A stretch of DNA of 64,000 bases, taken from contig NC_081412.1 in assembly GCF_030272615.1 (NCBI RefSeq), positions 103,094,796 through 103,158,795 on the forward strand, written 5' to 3'. The DNA comes from Cryptomeria japonica (lineage: Eukaryota; Streptophyta; Pinopsida; Cupressales; Cupressaceae). Positions 33,780 through 46,552 of this stretch are shown here, piece after piece. Each line of letters opens with the position of its first letter. The stretch's first letter is position 1. The notes under the pieces were generated by a model. It ran no database searches. It saw only the letters and a list, made by a program, of their open reading frames with translations, and had not been told where the DNA came from. The position numbers were made by a program, and so were the translations under genes.

Positions 33780-35170
33780 CTTTTTTCTTTTAAATGTTAG
33801 ACTATATCCAAACATAATTGAGCCTAGCTTTCAAAATTAATTCTATTTGGTCTAAAGTATTTTAATTTAATTTCAAACACTTAACATCAATTTCAAACAC
33901 CTGATCTTTTTTTTATTTAGTAGTAGTTAGTTTTCCCTTTAAGCAATTAGTATTAATGATTTCATTCATTTCTAAATTTTTGTTATTCTCCTTTCAAAAT
34001 TGTATTTTGAGAATTTAGATTCATTAAATATTTATTTTTTCATCCAAAATAATTAGATAAATTATTCAAATACTTCAAACCATCAGGTAATTACTTTGGG
34101 GATGGGTTTTATTCTTCAAACAACTAATATCGATCTATTCATTCTAAATTGGAAGTATTTTAAGGAAAGAGATCATCCATATTTCATAAGCTTTTTTTAC
34201 AGTTAAATTCTTATTAGTCATACAATGTTCACAATAGTAGTTAAATTATCATAAGTAAGCCTAGTATAATTTACTTAAAAGGATTAAAAAATTTATCATT
34301 TAAAACAAATAATATTTAAATCTCTCTCTAAGAAAATAAGTTATTATTAATATTAACTAATTCTCTTGAGTAATTTAAGCTTAGTTGAACTAATCTCAAT
34401 TAGTTTATTCATTTAAAGAAAATGGTACTAGTTAAATTGAAATAAAACCTTCAAACATTTAGTAATAATTTTCAATGGTAGTAACTTATTAATATTTGGT
34501 TTCCCTTTTTAAACAATGGTATTAATTGTATCAGCACAATTCTCTGTTAGACTTGCTTTAAAGTCTTATCTCAAATAAGTAGTGTTTTTTATAGTAATTA
34601 GATTCATTTCAAGTTTTAATATTAAATAGATTTTATTTCAAAGAATTAGCACTCTACAACTATAATTTTTTCTTCAAAATATTTAGTATCTTACAAGTAT
34701 TATAATTACTACTAAAGATTCATTCTTGGTGCAATTAGTATATTTCAAGTGTTTAGACTCATTTCCTTTTTGAAGCGAATAGTACTATGGGTTTTACTTT
34801 CAAGTTCTATTATTTAATTAATTTCATTACAAGTAATCAATTTAGTATACCTATAATTAGATTCATTTTCAAGTTCTATTATTAATTTATTTTTTGTTTA
34901 AATGGTACTTACAAATAATTAATGCTATTATCAAGAAAATGTGTTGGAAATTATTAGATTCCTTTTCAAGCTGATCATTATATAGTCTTCCTTTAGAAGT
35001 TGGTCATTAGATAGTCTTCCTTCTGAACAATTAAATATTTAAATTCTTTTACAAGCTTTATCATTATATTAGTTTCCTTTTTCAAGCAATTAGTACTTAC
35101 AAACAATTAGAATCATATTAAAGTCTAATATTCAAATAATAAAAATAATTTTCATACTTCTTTTAGTACA
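33780..35170. repeat. Degenerate AT-rich tandem-like array
   Basis: The words 'attagattcatttTCAAGTTCTATTATT', 'caattagta' and 'acttacaaa' recur in roughly the same order many times, for example near 34590, 34740, 34800, 34860, 34950 and 35060. This suggests an old satellite-like array with a unit of about 60-90 bp. The copies are too diverged to set borders by eye. Confidence 0.4.
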
Positions 35171-36430
35171 TAATGCTTTACTTAAGCTTTCATGGATTTA
35201 TAGTTGAATTCTTAGATAGATAACTAAACAAGAGGAGATGAAACAAAAAATATGGCACCGTTTAGTATCTATAGTGCCTCTGGGTCACACTTATGGGTAA
35301 TGTCATCATGTTGAACTATTGGACTTAACACCTAAACTAGTTGCAACAACTACGTCTATGAAATCGTTTCTATATATTGCTGGGAAGAAATAAGGGTCAT
35401 TTGGAACTTAAAATCCAAGGGATGGGTAATCCCCCTTGGATCGATAATGTAAAAAGATAAATTCTTAATGAACTAACATCTGTTCGGTTAGACTTTAGAA
35501 AACCCCATTAGGGTTTGGTAATGTGTGATGAATTTAGAAATTATTTATCTTAAAAAAATGCCATGGATGATAATGGTTCAAGGGTGATGTAAATCATAGG
35601 AAATAGTACTTAGTTGTTTTAGGCCATAAGCAAAAGGTCACCTTGAGCCCTTTTGCTATAAGAGCTAACATCGTGGGTAGCAACTGCAGAGAAACTGTCT
35701 AAGACATTGACCCCGAAAAGGGTTGCATACCCACTAAACAGTTCACATTAAACATAGATAGAAACTAGAACTATATTTTATTTTACGCCTTAATCCCATG
35801 CCAAAATGGGTATGTAGGCAATCTAGTGGTGAAGTTGGCCCTAGTACTCAAGCATTCGAGGATGGGGATTAGGATTTGGTTAAGGATGAGTTGTTAGATT
35901 TTGAACCTCCATAATCCTTTAATTAAAAGGTCTAGATAATACTAATTCAAAAAATAAATTAATTCAATGCATAGTCAGAAGGAGTCTTGTATGGATTCGC
36001 TTGAGTTCCCGAGGCTTTAGGCCAAATTCTGAGGCAGAATTCAAGCTTATTTATATAATTATTTTCATATACTCCTAAGGACGATGGCCTTGGTGCACTC
36101 CTAGTAGGGAAGTGTTGTCCTTAGAGAGTGACTCAGGACCCTGATGGTCCCAATGAGTCTAAGTCTCTGGCCAGAGCATTTCCTATTCTTTATGAATAGA
36201 TGCCTACCCCATTTGGATAGATGCATATCCCAAATTGGATAGATGAAAATCATGTCCCGTATGGATGGATGCCTAACCCATATGGTTATATTCCTCTATC
36301 GAATGGATGGATACCTATTTCATTTAGATAAAAGTACCTGAGTATGCGATTGAACCAAAGATAAATATATAAAAAAATAGTGGGAATTTGGGGTTAATTT
36401 AAGTGGGTTATTGCACCCTTGTCCTATATT
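35171..36430. other. Unassigned region with a short minisatellite
   Basis: No gene is seen. At about 36190-36330 the words 'tggatggatgcctaNCCcata' and 'tggatagatgcatatccca' recur five or six times as an imperfect minisatellite with a unit of about 24-28 bp. Near 35790 the phrase 'gccaaaatgggtatgtaggcaa' resembles LTR ends of plant Ty3/gypsy elements, so an old LTR may lie here; no partner was found. Confidence 0.35.
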
Positions 36431-36537
36431 TCTACCTTACTTATTCATTGGTAAAATCAAGAAAAAGAGAATCCATCTTATATCTATAGTACTACAACTA
36501 ACTAAAATTATTAGGTTCTCATATATAGAACACCAAC

Positions 36538-36830
36538 AAAAAGAATGTATCCCTTTCATCAAACTTAATATCTATATTTCCTAATTGACTCAAGATAAGA
36601 TTAAAATCATTTAAATGCTCAACTATAACCTCCTCATTTCATTTTTAACATAACTAATTAACAAGACTTATTTTGTTAGATTTAATGTACAAGCTTCTCC
36701 ATAGACTATATTTGAATTCTTCAAAGAGAAATTTATAAAGATCGAATTGGAGAAGCATAGTTGTATTAATCCTCAAGCCTTCTTGTCAAGATTCTTCAAA
36801 TTTACATTTGATAACCCAACTTTTTTTTCT
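36538..36830 (-). pseudogene. Decayed copia gag fragment
   Basis: Read on the minus strand, one frame gives EEVIVEHLNDFNLILSQLGN followed by IDIKFDERDTFFLL, a typical copia gag (UBN2-type) stretch. It is preceded by a frame with ALGLIQLC-like and YGEACTLNLTK words found in the same domain. It is broken by stops. A primer site (37059-37070) and LTR sequence lie upstream of it on the same strand, so this is the 5' end of an old minus-strand copia element. Confidence 0.6.
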
Positions 36831-37058
36831 TGTGAGTCAAAGCCCTCCATCGATCTCTTACCTCTAAAAGATCATTTATTTTTTGTTTCCATTCCTTTTA
36901 CATAAAGCTATTGATTTTCTTAATCTTTGAACACGAGGTGCTTGAAATGTCTTCTCTAACTATACTCAAATATGCAAAACCACTAAGAAAAATACTTTCA
37001 CTAGAACCACAATAAAGACACATGTTATAAGAAAGATATCTCCTAAAATCAAGTTATA

Positions 37059-37070
37059 GATTTGATACCA
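37059..37070 (-). other. Primer-binding site of the old copia element
   Basis: The minus strand reads TGGTATCAAATC, close to the plant initiator-Met site and next to the 3' end of LTR-like sequence that starts at about 37073. Confidence 0.6.
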
Positions 37071-37288
37071 AATCAATAGGGTGAATGACACTGAGAATAT
37101 CTTGTAATTAAGCCTATAAGATTATTGTGATAATGAATAATCAAACATAAAAGTGTCAACTCTATGAACAATAGGTATATGTGGAGAAACAATCATTTAA
37201 AAAAAACTAATAACAAAGAGACTCAATCTTGTATTAATCATAATAAAATGTGTATACAAATTCAACTACTTACATTATTGATAATTAT

Positions 37289-37616
37289 TGGAGTTGAGGA
37301 AAAATCAACTCTATAACTCCCAAAGATCACCTGCATGTAAACCTGTCACAGAAGGAGAGAATCAAAAAAGCTATGGAGACCAGAATTTAGAGATTCAGAA
37401 AAGAGGAGTCATATTGATTGTGCAACAAGAATGCAATTCAATAATTACAGTTGTTATATAAAATACAAAGAGAGAATCCTTATAAGAGGATACTCGAAAC
37501 CCTAAAGGTGTGCAACCCTAAATAATTATAAGATTGCTAAGTTTAGCTTAAGCATAGAGTATAATAGACTAATAATTAAATAAATAATTATTAGCTAATA
37601 AAAGATTACTCTAACA
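37289..37616 (-). mobile_element. LTR of a TGTTAGAGT-type family, minus strand
   Basis: On the minus strand it starts TGTTAGAGTAATC at 37616 and ends TTTTTCCTCAACTCCA near 37289, with a TATA-like CTTATAAGG near 37473-37482. The last part (GACAGGTTTACATGCAGGTG then CTCAACT) is clearly related to the arms of the inverted repeat at 40719-40981, which end next to primer sites. It appears to be a solo LTR inside the LTR of the older copia element. Confidence 0.5.
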
Positions 37617-37621
37617 ATAAT

Positions 37622-38658
37622 AATGTGACAACATAAATGTAACTACAATTTACAATCCTTTGTCTCATACCTCCAATATACAAAACCTGGAAACTACATA
37701 CCATTGACTAATATCCAAAACTATGAGTTAATGCTACCCACAACCTAAACATCCAATGGTCCATATTCATGGTCAAGCGATTTGAAATAATAACTTCTTT
37801 ACACCTCTTACACATCTACACCTATCTCGCATGTCATAAATTATAAATAAATAATAAATATTCCAAATATATAAAAAAAATAAATAATAAATAAATAAAC
37901 ACCCTCACATGGGCATCATGATCTTTGAAGATTATATATTATCATTTATTATTGAATACAATTTACAAATTATATCCAAAACAACATATATTCAAATATT
38001 CATTATGAAGACATGTCGACATAGGTATAGACATTGTAGCTACCAAATCCTCATGATTGGCATTTACATGGTCGGTGAAGAAGATTAGTTACTCCCCTCC
38101 TCTCACTGCAAATGATATGCCGTTTGACCCGGAATAACAAAAAAAACTAAGGTATTGGAATAATTACTATGTCGACATTTGTTTGACTTGACTTTAAAAT
38201 TAATGTGGCAAACATCGAATTAATGCAAAAAAATATTATGAAACTCTTTTTGATTCATACGTACGGCTGTATTTAATTACTTTTAGTTTAAAATTTTATT
38301 AAAATTTTACGATGGTTATATCACATAAAAATGGGAGATTTTGGATAGATCATCAATATGTGTGTGTTTAGTTTACGATATGGTTTTAAAATAGAATATA
38401 TTTTAACAATTGAAAAATAAATTAAAAAAAAAAAAAGATTGTGTATATGAGAGTCTAAGAGAAAGGTATAAGAATAGAAGTTATAACCATGCATATTTAG
38501 ATCATGTTTTTTTATTTTTTGATATTACAAAGAATATTAATATTGTAACTCAAATGTTGGTTTCAAAACATACATGCATTTTTAGTATTGTGAGTTATAT
38601 TGGTAGAGTTACAAAAAGTGGAAGAGTTAAACTTAAAAGTACATATCTAAGATCTTTA
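37622..38658. other. AT-rich DNA, nothing recognised
   Basis: No gene is seen. Two perfect ATGTCGACAT palindromes lie at 38013-38022 and 38169-38178. An 83-codon open frame at 38410-38661 is AT-driven and has no recognisable domain. Confidence 0.5.
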
Positions 38659-38864
38659 TGACAACGTCTACCTAGTCCTTACGATGCACCGACATCTTAT
38701 GCATACAATATATGTTATACATACATTACATGTTACACATACATATAACAACATAGCAATGCCTGCCACATCCTATGCATACAATACATGTACCCATACA
38801 TTACATGTTACATATAAATATAACTGCATGCTGGTGCATCGTAAGGGCTGAGTAGACATTGCCC
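38659..38864. mobile_element. MITE, 206 bp, with 32-bp terminal inverted repeats
   Basis: The ends are inverted copies of each other: left TGACAACGTCTACC with CCTTACGATGCACC inside, right GGTGCATCGTAAGG to GACATTGCCC, about 26 of 32 positions matching. The same five bases, CTTTA, flank both sides (38654-38658 and 38865-38869), fitting a target-site duplication. The interior is a direct duplication of about 60 bp (CATACAATA.. and CATACATTACATGTTACA words twice). It has no coding capacity; mobility would depend on a transposase elsewhere. Confidence 0.75.
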
Positions 38865-38869
38865 CTTTA

Positions 38870-39863
38870 GCTACCACCAAATTTCTTCTCATAAACATGA
38901 ATCTAGACTTGTTAAATGATGTGCATGCACTCCAAAATTATTCAACTTGATTATAAAAAGTAAGTTTCAAGTCATAAATCCCAAAATACGAAGAACATTA
39001 TTATTATTATCATTACCAAATACAAACAAAAAACAACTATTTGTGGGGAGTCATGTGGTAGACGTAACCTAAACCAATGATCTAGTTATAAAGAGTTCAA
39101 AAAGTAAACAAAGCATCACTATCACCATCATTAGAAGTTTTTCCATTTAAGTAAAAATTTAAGAAAATATCATTAGAAGTTTTTCTATTTAAGTAGAAAT
39201 TTATGAAAATATTATTGTTTCTAGATTCCATACTCTTCTTTGGAATTTTTTATTTACCTATTGATTTGGATCCATCTTTTAATTTATTACTACCCCTACT
39301 AGAGCTACCTTTATCATTGATGCAAGGAATTCTTTGAGACATCATTGTTGATTTTATTGCCATCTCCTCTAAAATTAAAATAATAATGAAACTATACATC
39401 TTTAAACTTACATCACCATCATTAATTTAGCAATAATTAAATATTCCTAATTATCAAGTCGAGAGTAAAGTAACAAGATATATTATCTTCTTTTAAAATA
39501 TAAACATCTACAAAAACTAGTTGGATCTTAATTAAGTTAAATAAATTTAAATTATTTATAATTAAATAACAATCTTTCACTTTCAAATAGTATAAACAAC
39601 TTTTGAGATACAATTTATTAGTTATAACTTTTTCTTCATAAGTATCACTTATCACCTTCTGTAATTTGTATGCAATAGTTCATAGACATTCAAGAAAATA
39701 GAACTTAAAAGACATATCTGAATGGTTCCTTGTGCTTTGTTTTTCAAATTTAACAAATTTGCATCAAACATTTTAGATGGCTTTTTATCTTTCTCAATTT
39801 CTTTCTGTTAATCTCTTTCTCTTAGGATATCTTCCATCTTCAACTTCCACTCTTTGTAGCTAG
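38870..39863. other. AT-rich DNA, nothing recognised
   Basis: A near-repeat of 'cattagaagtttttc(c/t)atttaagta' occurs twice near 39130-39190. No gene is seen; a 72-codon minus-strand frame at 39437-39655 looks like chance. Confidence 0.4.
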
Positions 39864-39938
39864 TGTTAGAGTTATCTTGTATTAGCTAATAATTATTTAT
39901 TTAATTATTAGTCTATTAAACTCTACGCTTAAGCTAAA
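39864..39938 (+). repeat. LTR head fragment, inverted partner of 37542-37616
   Basis: Starts TGTTAGAGTTATCTTG and runs 75 bp with few differences from the head of the minus-strand LTR at 37616-37542. It stops abruptly, and the DNA continues with interior sequence in the other orientation, so the element has been rearranged. Confidence 0.65.
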
Positions 39939-39952
39939 ATAATTAGGAATAA

Positions 39953-40077
39953 CCTGAAGAGTTGATCAATCGAACCAAGGAAGCATTAGAACCAACAGGA
40001 CAAACCTCCCCATATTGCTGAAAAGGGAGAGGGACAGGTACACTGAAAAGAACGGCCAACAAGAACTGCATGACAAA
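39953..40077. repeat. Direct repeat, first copy of 125 bp
   Basis: Begins CCTGAAGAGTTGATCAATCG. A second copy with a few changes lies exactly 600 bp further on (40553-40677). The repeat includes an 'aaaagggagaggga' purine tract. The DNA between the copies (40078-40552) shows no gene; the minus-strand open frames there look like chance. Confidence 0.85.
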
Positions 40078-40552
40078 GAACTAGAAACATCGAAGGTGCA
40101 AAGAAAGTACATGCTGTCGTGGAAGGAGCACTCACTTGACACACATCATGAGGTGAATGTCATGGAAGGAACACTCACTGGACAACAGTAGATGGCAAAC
40201 AAGGCAAACATCAACCCCCCCATGGCACTTTATAAGTAGTGCATGTACAATAAGGCACAGGAGGTGCAAGATTCCATGTAAATAATGCATGATGGCACTT
40301 TGTCTCAGTGTGTTTGCATAAATACAAGCTATAATGATAAGAAGACTGGAAATAGAAACGAGAACCAAAATAGAGACATCCTACCCAAAGAAGAGTAACT
40401 ATTGATTTGAAGAACCTCCAGTGAAATAGAACATGACCAAGTAGAGAAGACTGTAATCTGCATGAGTGCCCTCAAATGGCACTACTCGAATCAGATGGCA
40501 AACAAAGGCAAACAACTGAACTCGAAGATACAAATGGCATGAGACACCAAAG

Positions 40553-40677
40553 CCTGAAGAGCTTATCAATTGAACCAAGGAAGCATTAGAACCAATAGGA
40601 CAAACCTCCCCATAATGTTGAAAAGGGAGAGGGACAGGTACACTGAAAAGAATGGCCAACAAGAACTGCATGACAAA
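40553..40677. repeat. Direct repeat, second copy of 125 bp
   Basis: Partner of 39953-40077. Its outer part (40533-40598) is also inverted at 41648-41713 (66 bp, few mismatches), so this segment belongs to both a direct and an inverted repeat system. Confidence 0.85.
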
Positions 40678-41023
40678 AAATCAGGAACAAGCAACAGCAG
40701 ATGTAGGCTCTGATACCATGAAGAAGTTGAGGAAATACAACTTCAGAGATCCCAAAAACATCTGCATGCAAATACTTGTCACAAGAGAAGAATGGAAGAA
40801 CATAAAGCAAAAAAGCATAAATGCTCTGAACAAGAAAATTGATTCCCTTTCTGAATGATAATTTTCTTCTTCAGAGCATTTATGTTTTTTTGCTTTATGT
40901 GCTTCCATTCTTCTCTTGTGACAAGTATTTGCATGCAGGTGTTCTTGGGATCTCTGAAGTTGTATTTCCTCAACTTCTTCATGGTATCAGAGCCTACATC
41001 TACTGTTGCTTGTTCCTGATTTT
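40677..41023. repeat. Near-perfect inverted repeat: two LTR ends head to head
   Basis: Arms 40677-40840 and 40860-41023 (164 bp each) are inverted copies with six mismatches seen by eye, separated by a 19-base loop. Each arm contains a primer-binding site pointing outward: GGCTCTGATACCA at 40706-40718 (minus) and TGGTATCAGAGCC at 40982-40994 (plus), next to LTR 3' ends reading CTCAACTTCTTCA. Thus two retroelement 5' ends face away from a common centre. Any transcript through it would fold into a long hairpin. Confidence 0.9.
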
Positions 41024-41714
41024 TCAGAAGAGTTTTTGGAGGAGGGTTTCAAGCTTTTTCAGAGTTTTTTTATTGGATCTAGGGTATTTGTTTTATTTTT
41101 TTATCATTTTGGGCTCAAACAGACCTAACTGTTGAGCTTACAATACCCCAAACCCCCCATTTCCATATGAAATTTGTCAATTTTTGACAAATTTGGGTTC
41201 TGAAATTTTTTCTTTGGTTTTGCCTTTTTTTGCATGAATTTCGAGAAATTCATCAAAAAAATCATTAAAAAAAATCAGAGCAATTTGGGCCAAAACAGAT
41301 CTCACTATTGGCTTCCTAAGGGCGTTTCCATTCATTTTGATATATAATTCGACCTATTTCGGTGACAAGTGCATCTGGGCCATGATTTTTTCATTGACAC
41401 GCTTTACGAGACACAAAATCCATATAGTTGTACCTGCAAATGCGTCAGAAAATTTTCATCAAAAAAATAAATATATATTTTATTTATTTATTTTTTTACC
41501 CTTATTATGCCCAAAAAGAGGGGTTTTTTTCTTTTGGCCATATCTTGGGCATACAGAGTCATTTTTTCGAAAACGAATAGGCATCGGAAAGCTGGTTCTG
41601 AGACGGACCTCGTCATGTTGGTAATTTTTTCCAATTTTTCTGTTTGACTATTGGTTCTAATGCTTCCTTGGTTCGATTGATCAGCTCTTCAGGCTTTGGT
41701 GTCTCATGCCATTA
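41024..41714 (+). mobile_element. Leader remnant of the right-hand head-to-head element
   Basis: This follows the plus-strand primer site. It is T-rich and non-coding, and its last 66 bp are inverted at 40533-40598. It ends where the miniature LTR element begins. Confidence 0.5.
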
Positions 41715-43083
41715 TGTTGGAGTCATGTTAACTTCCAACTAAGACTGTTAGCGCAACTACCAAACTCTTTGTTTTTGCAGTGATTTATGGTGAGACTGCT
41801 GAGACTGTAGTTGCATTCCTGTTAGGACAGCAATGCAATAGAATTAGATCTAAACTAACGAAAGAAGGTCTTAGTTTTAACTTTGGCTTTTTTGAAATTA
41901 CCCTCATCTCCTCCTTGAATTCAGCTCTTATGAGAGTTCTTTATTTGTATAAATCTGCATTTTACAATTGTAATTTGCACAATGAATTAATATAATTTCA
42001 TTCTTGCAGCTCTATTTTTCTTCTCTGTTTTTTCTACAAGTTTGTCTTCTTTTCTAGCTAGATCTGTATTCTGCAATGCAACAAATTTAACATGGTATTA
42101 GAGCCTGAGAGATAGGAGGAAGGACAAATTATTTGCTGGCAAATTTCTGAAGATTGGAAGCTGACGTAACCCTCTATTCACAGGCCTTGCCATCGTCTTC
42201 TCCTTTGTGACACATCATTTTAGTGGACCTGTCTTGTTTCTCCTTTGTCATATTGTGAGGGAGATTTTATACTGTTAGTGCTAATGCTTCTTGGTTTTGT
42301 TTCAAGTTTGATTAGTTCACTGTTGGCACCTGTATTTTCAACTAGCAGCTTCTTCTTGCATGGTTGAGTAGTGTCATTGGGGTCACTCGTGCAGATTCAT
42401 GTGCCACCTGCATCTTCGAATTTCAGATGTTTTGCCTTTGTTTGCCATCCGATCATTGTTTGAATAGTGACATTGAGGGTACTCATGTAGATTCTTGATC
42501 TTGATCATCATCTTGGCTTTTGAGGAGGTTCTTTATTCAGCACTATGGCAACAGTTACCATCTGATAGTTGTCCATACTTTTCTTGTATCTCGAAGGATA
42601 TTCTTCTGCACTTCATATAGTTGTAATTTTGAAAGGTACTTTTTCCTCTTTCCTCTTTCCTCTTTCTTTTCCTTTCCTTTTCTCCTTAGTTGGAATTAAG
42701 GGGGGGTGTTGGAGTCATGTTAACTTCCAACTAAGGTTGTTAGCGCAACTACCAAACTTTTTGTTTTTGCAGTGATTTATGGTGAGACTGTTGAGACTAC
42801 AGTTGCATGCCTGTTAGGACAGCAATGCAACAGAATTAGATCTAAGCTAACGAAAGAAGGTCTCAGTTTTAACTCTGGCTTTTCTGAAATTACCCTCATC
42901 TCCTCCTTGAATTCAGCTCTTATGAGAGTTCTTTATTTGTATAAATCTACATTTTACAATTGTAATTTGCACAATGAATTAATATAATTTCATTCTTGCA
43001 GCTCTATTTTTCTTCTCTATTTTTCTGCAACTTTGTCTTCTTTTCTAGCTAGATCTGTATTTTGCAATGCAGAAAATTTAATA
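41715..43083 (+). mobile_element. TRIM-like miniature LTR retrotransposon
   Basis: Two direct terminal repeats, 41715-42092 (378 bp) and 42707-43083 (377 bp), start TGTTGGAGTCATGTTAAC. The left one ends TTTAACA; the right one ends TTTAATA, with CA changed to TA. The primer site TGGTATTAGAGCC (42093-42105) follows the left repeat directly, and a polypurine tract (AATTAAGGGGGGG) directly precedes the right one. The 614-bp interior has no gag or pol, so the 1.37-kb element is non-autonomous. A 71-codon frame repeated in both LTRs is chance. A clear target duplication was not found. Confidence 0.9.
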
Positions 43084-45510
<2,427 letters not shown>

Positions 45511-46489
45511 GTGAACTCACAATATTGGTTCCCATTTTTTGATCAACTTTGACACTTAGATGAACATTTTGCAAAAAACCTTCACTTTCCGACACCTATA
45601 ACTTTTAAACCGTTAAGAATTTAAAGAAGATGTAAACTAGTGATTTGTAACATCTTTTTTGTAGATTCTAAATATAGTTTTTTCAAATTTTTTTGAATAA
45701 AATTTTATTGATTTTTCCATCTCCCTCAAAAGTAGGTTTTTACAGCAAACAACATTTTTTAAGAGTGATGTGCATCCCGAAACGTATAACTTTTTTTTTA
45801 TAAGTGATAAAAACTTATCTCTTTTAAATTTTGGTTTGTAACATCAATACCCAGAGCATGCAGTTTGTTTGATAGTGATATGTTGAATATTTTTTATTTT
45901 ATTAAGTTTTGAAGTCCGACTAATTATAATTTAGATATAGGTGTACATTTGAACATATAACTTGTTCTATATATATCAAAATTCGGTTTTATTTTCTTTG
46001 TTAGAAAGAAGACATCAATACCTAGTGCATAGATATTTTTCAAATTTTTTTAAAATTAGTTTGCTATTTTTCCCAATGCTTAGAAGTTCATGTTCGGTGA
46101 AAAACCTACATTCATAAAAAATAAAATAAAAATATATTGATGAAATTAAATATATTAAAAATTATACTATTTGGAAAGCTTATAATAAATACTAAATCCT
46201 TAAGAAAATGAAACTTCTAAATGAATTCATTCGACCCCTCAAAAGCTAATGTAAAATTGGTTTTTTATCAGCATTTGATAGATGCAAAGGAGACTTTGTT
46301 GCAAGTATGATTTAGAAGTAGAGAGGTTCTATCCAAGAAATTTTGATCTAAGAGCCTTTGATCTAACTCTCTTCAATTAATTACTTCAAATGGGACCTCT
46401 TAAAGCTTAAAATAATTATATTTTCTAAAAAATGTATGATTTCAGAAAAAAATCAACATGTACCAAAAAGTGGGAACCAGCTTTGTGAG

Positions 46490-46494
<5 letters not shown>
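45511..46494. mobile_element. Inverted-repeat element between two microsatellites
   Basis: The ends are inverted copies over 33 bp with five mismatches: left GTGAACTCACAA then TGGTTCCCA and TTTTTG; right the mirror image, ending TGTGAGTTCAC. The interior (about 920 bp) has no coding frame and contains poly-T and poly-A patches. The left end touches (AT)51 and the right end runs into (CA)29. This resembles MITE families that insert in or carry flanking microsatellites (for example Micron of rice), but the family is not identified. Confidence 0.65.

Positions 46495-46549
<55 letters not shown>
46492..46549. repeat. (CA)29 microsatellite
   Basis: Uninterrupted CA dinucleotide run of about 58 bases, sharing its first bases with the right end of the inverted-repeat element. 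Confidence 0.95.

Positions 46550-46552
<3 letters not shown>

Noticed and set aside
41780-42987. 71-codon frames at 41780 and 42772
   Set aside because: Identical positions in the two LTRs of the miniature element; chance open frames.
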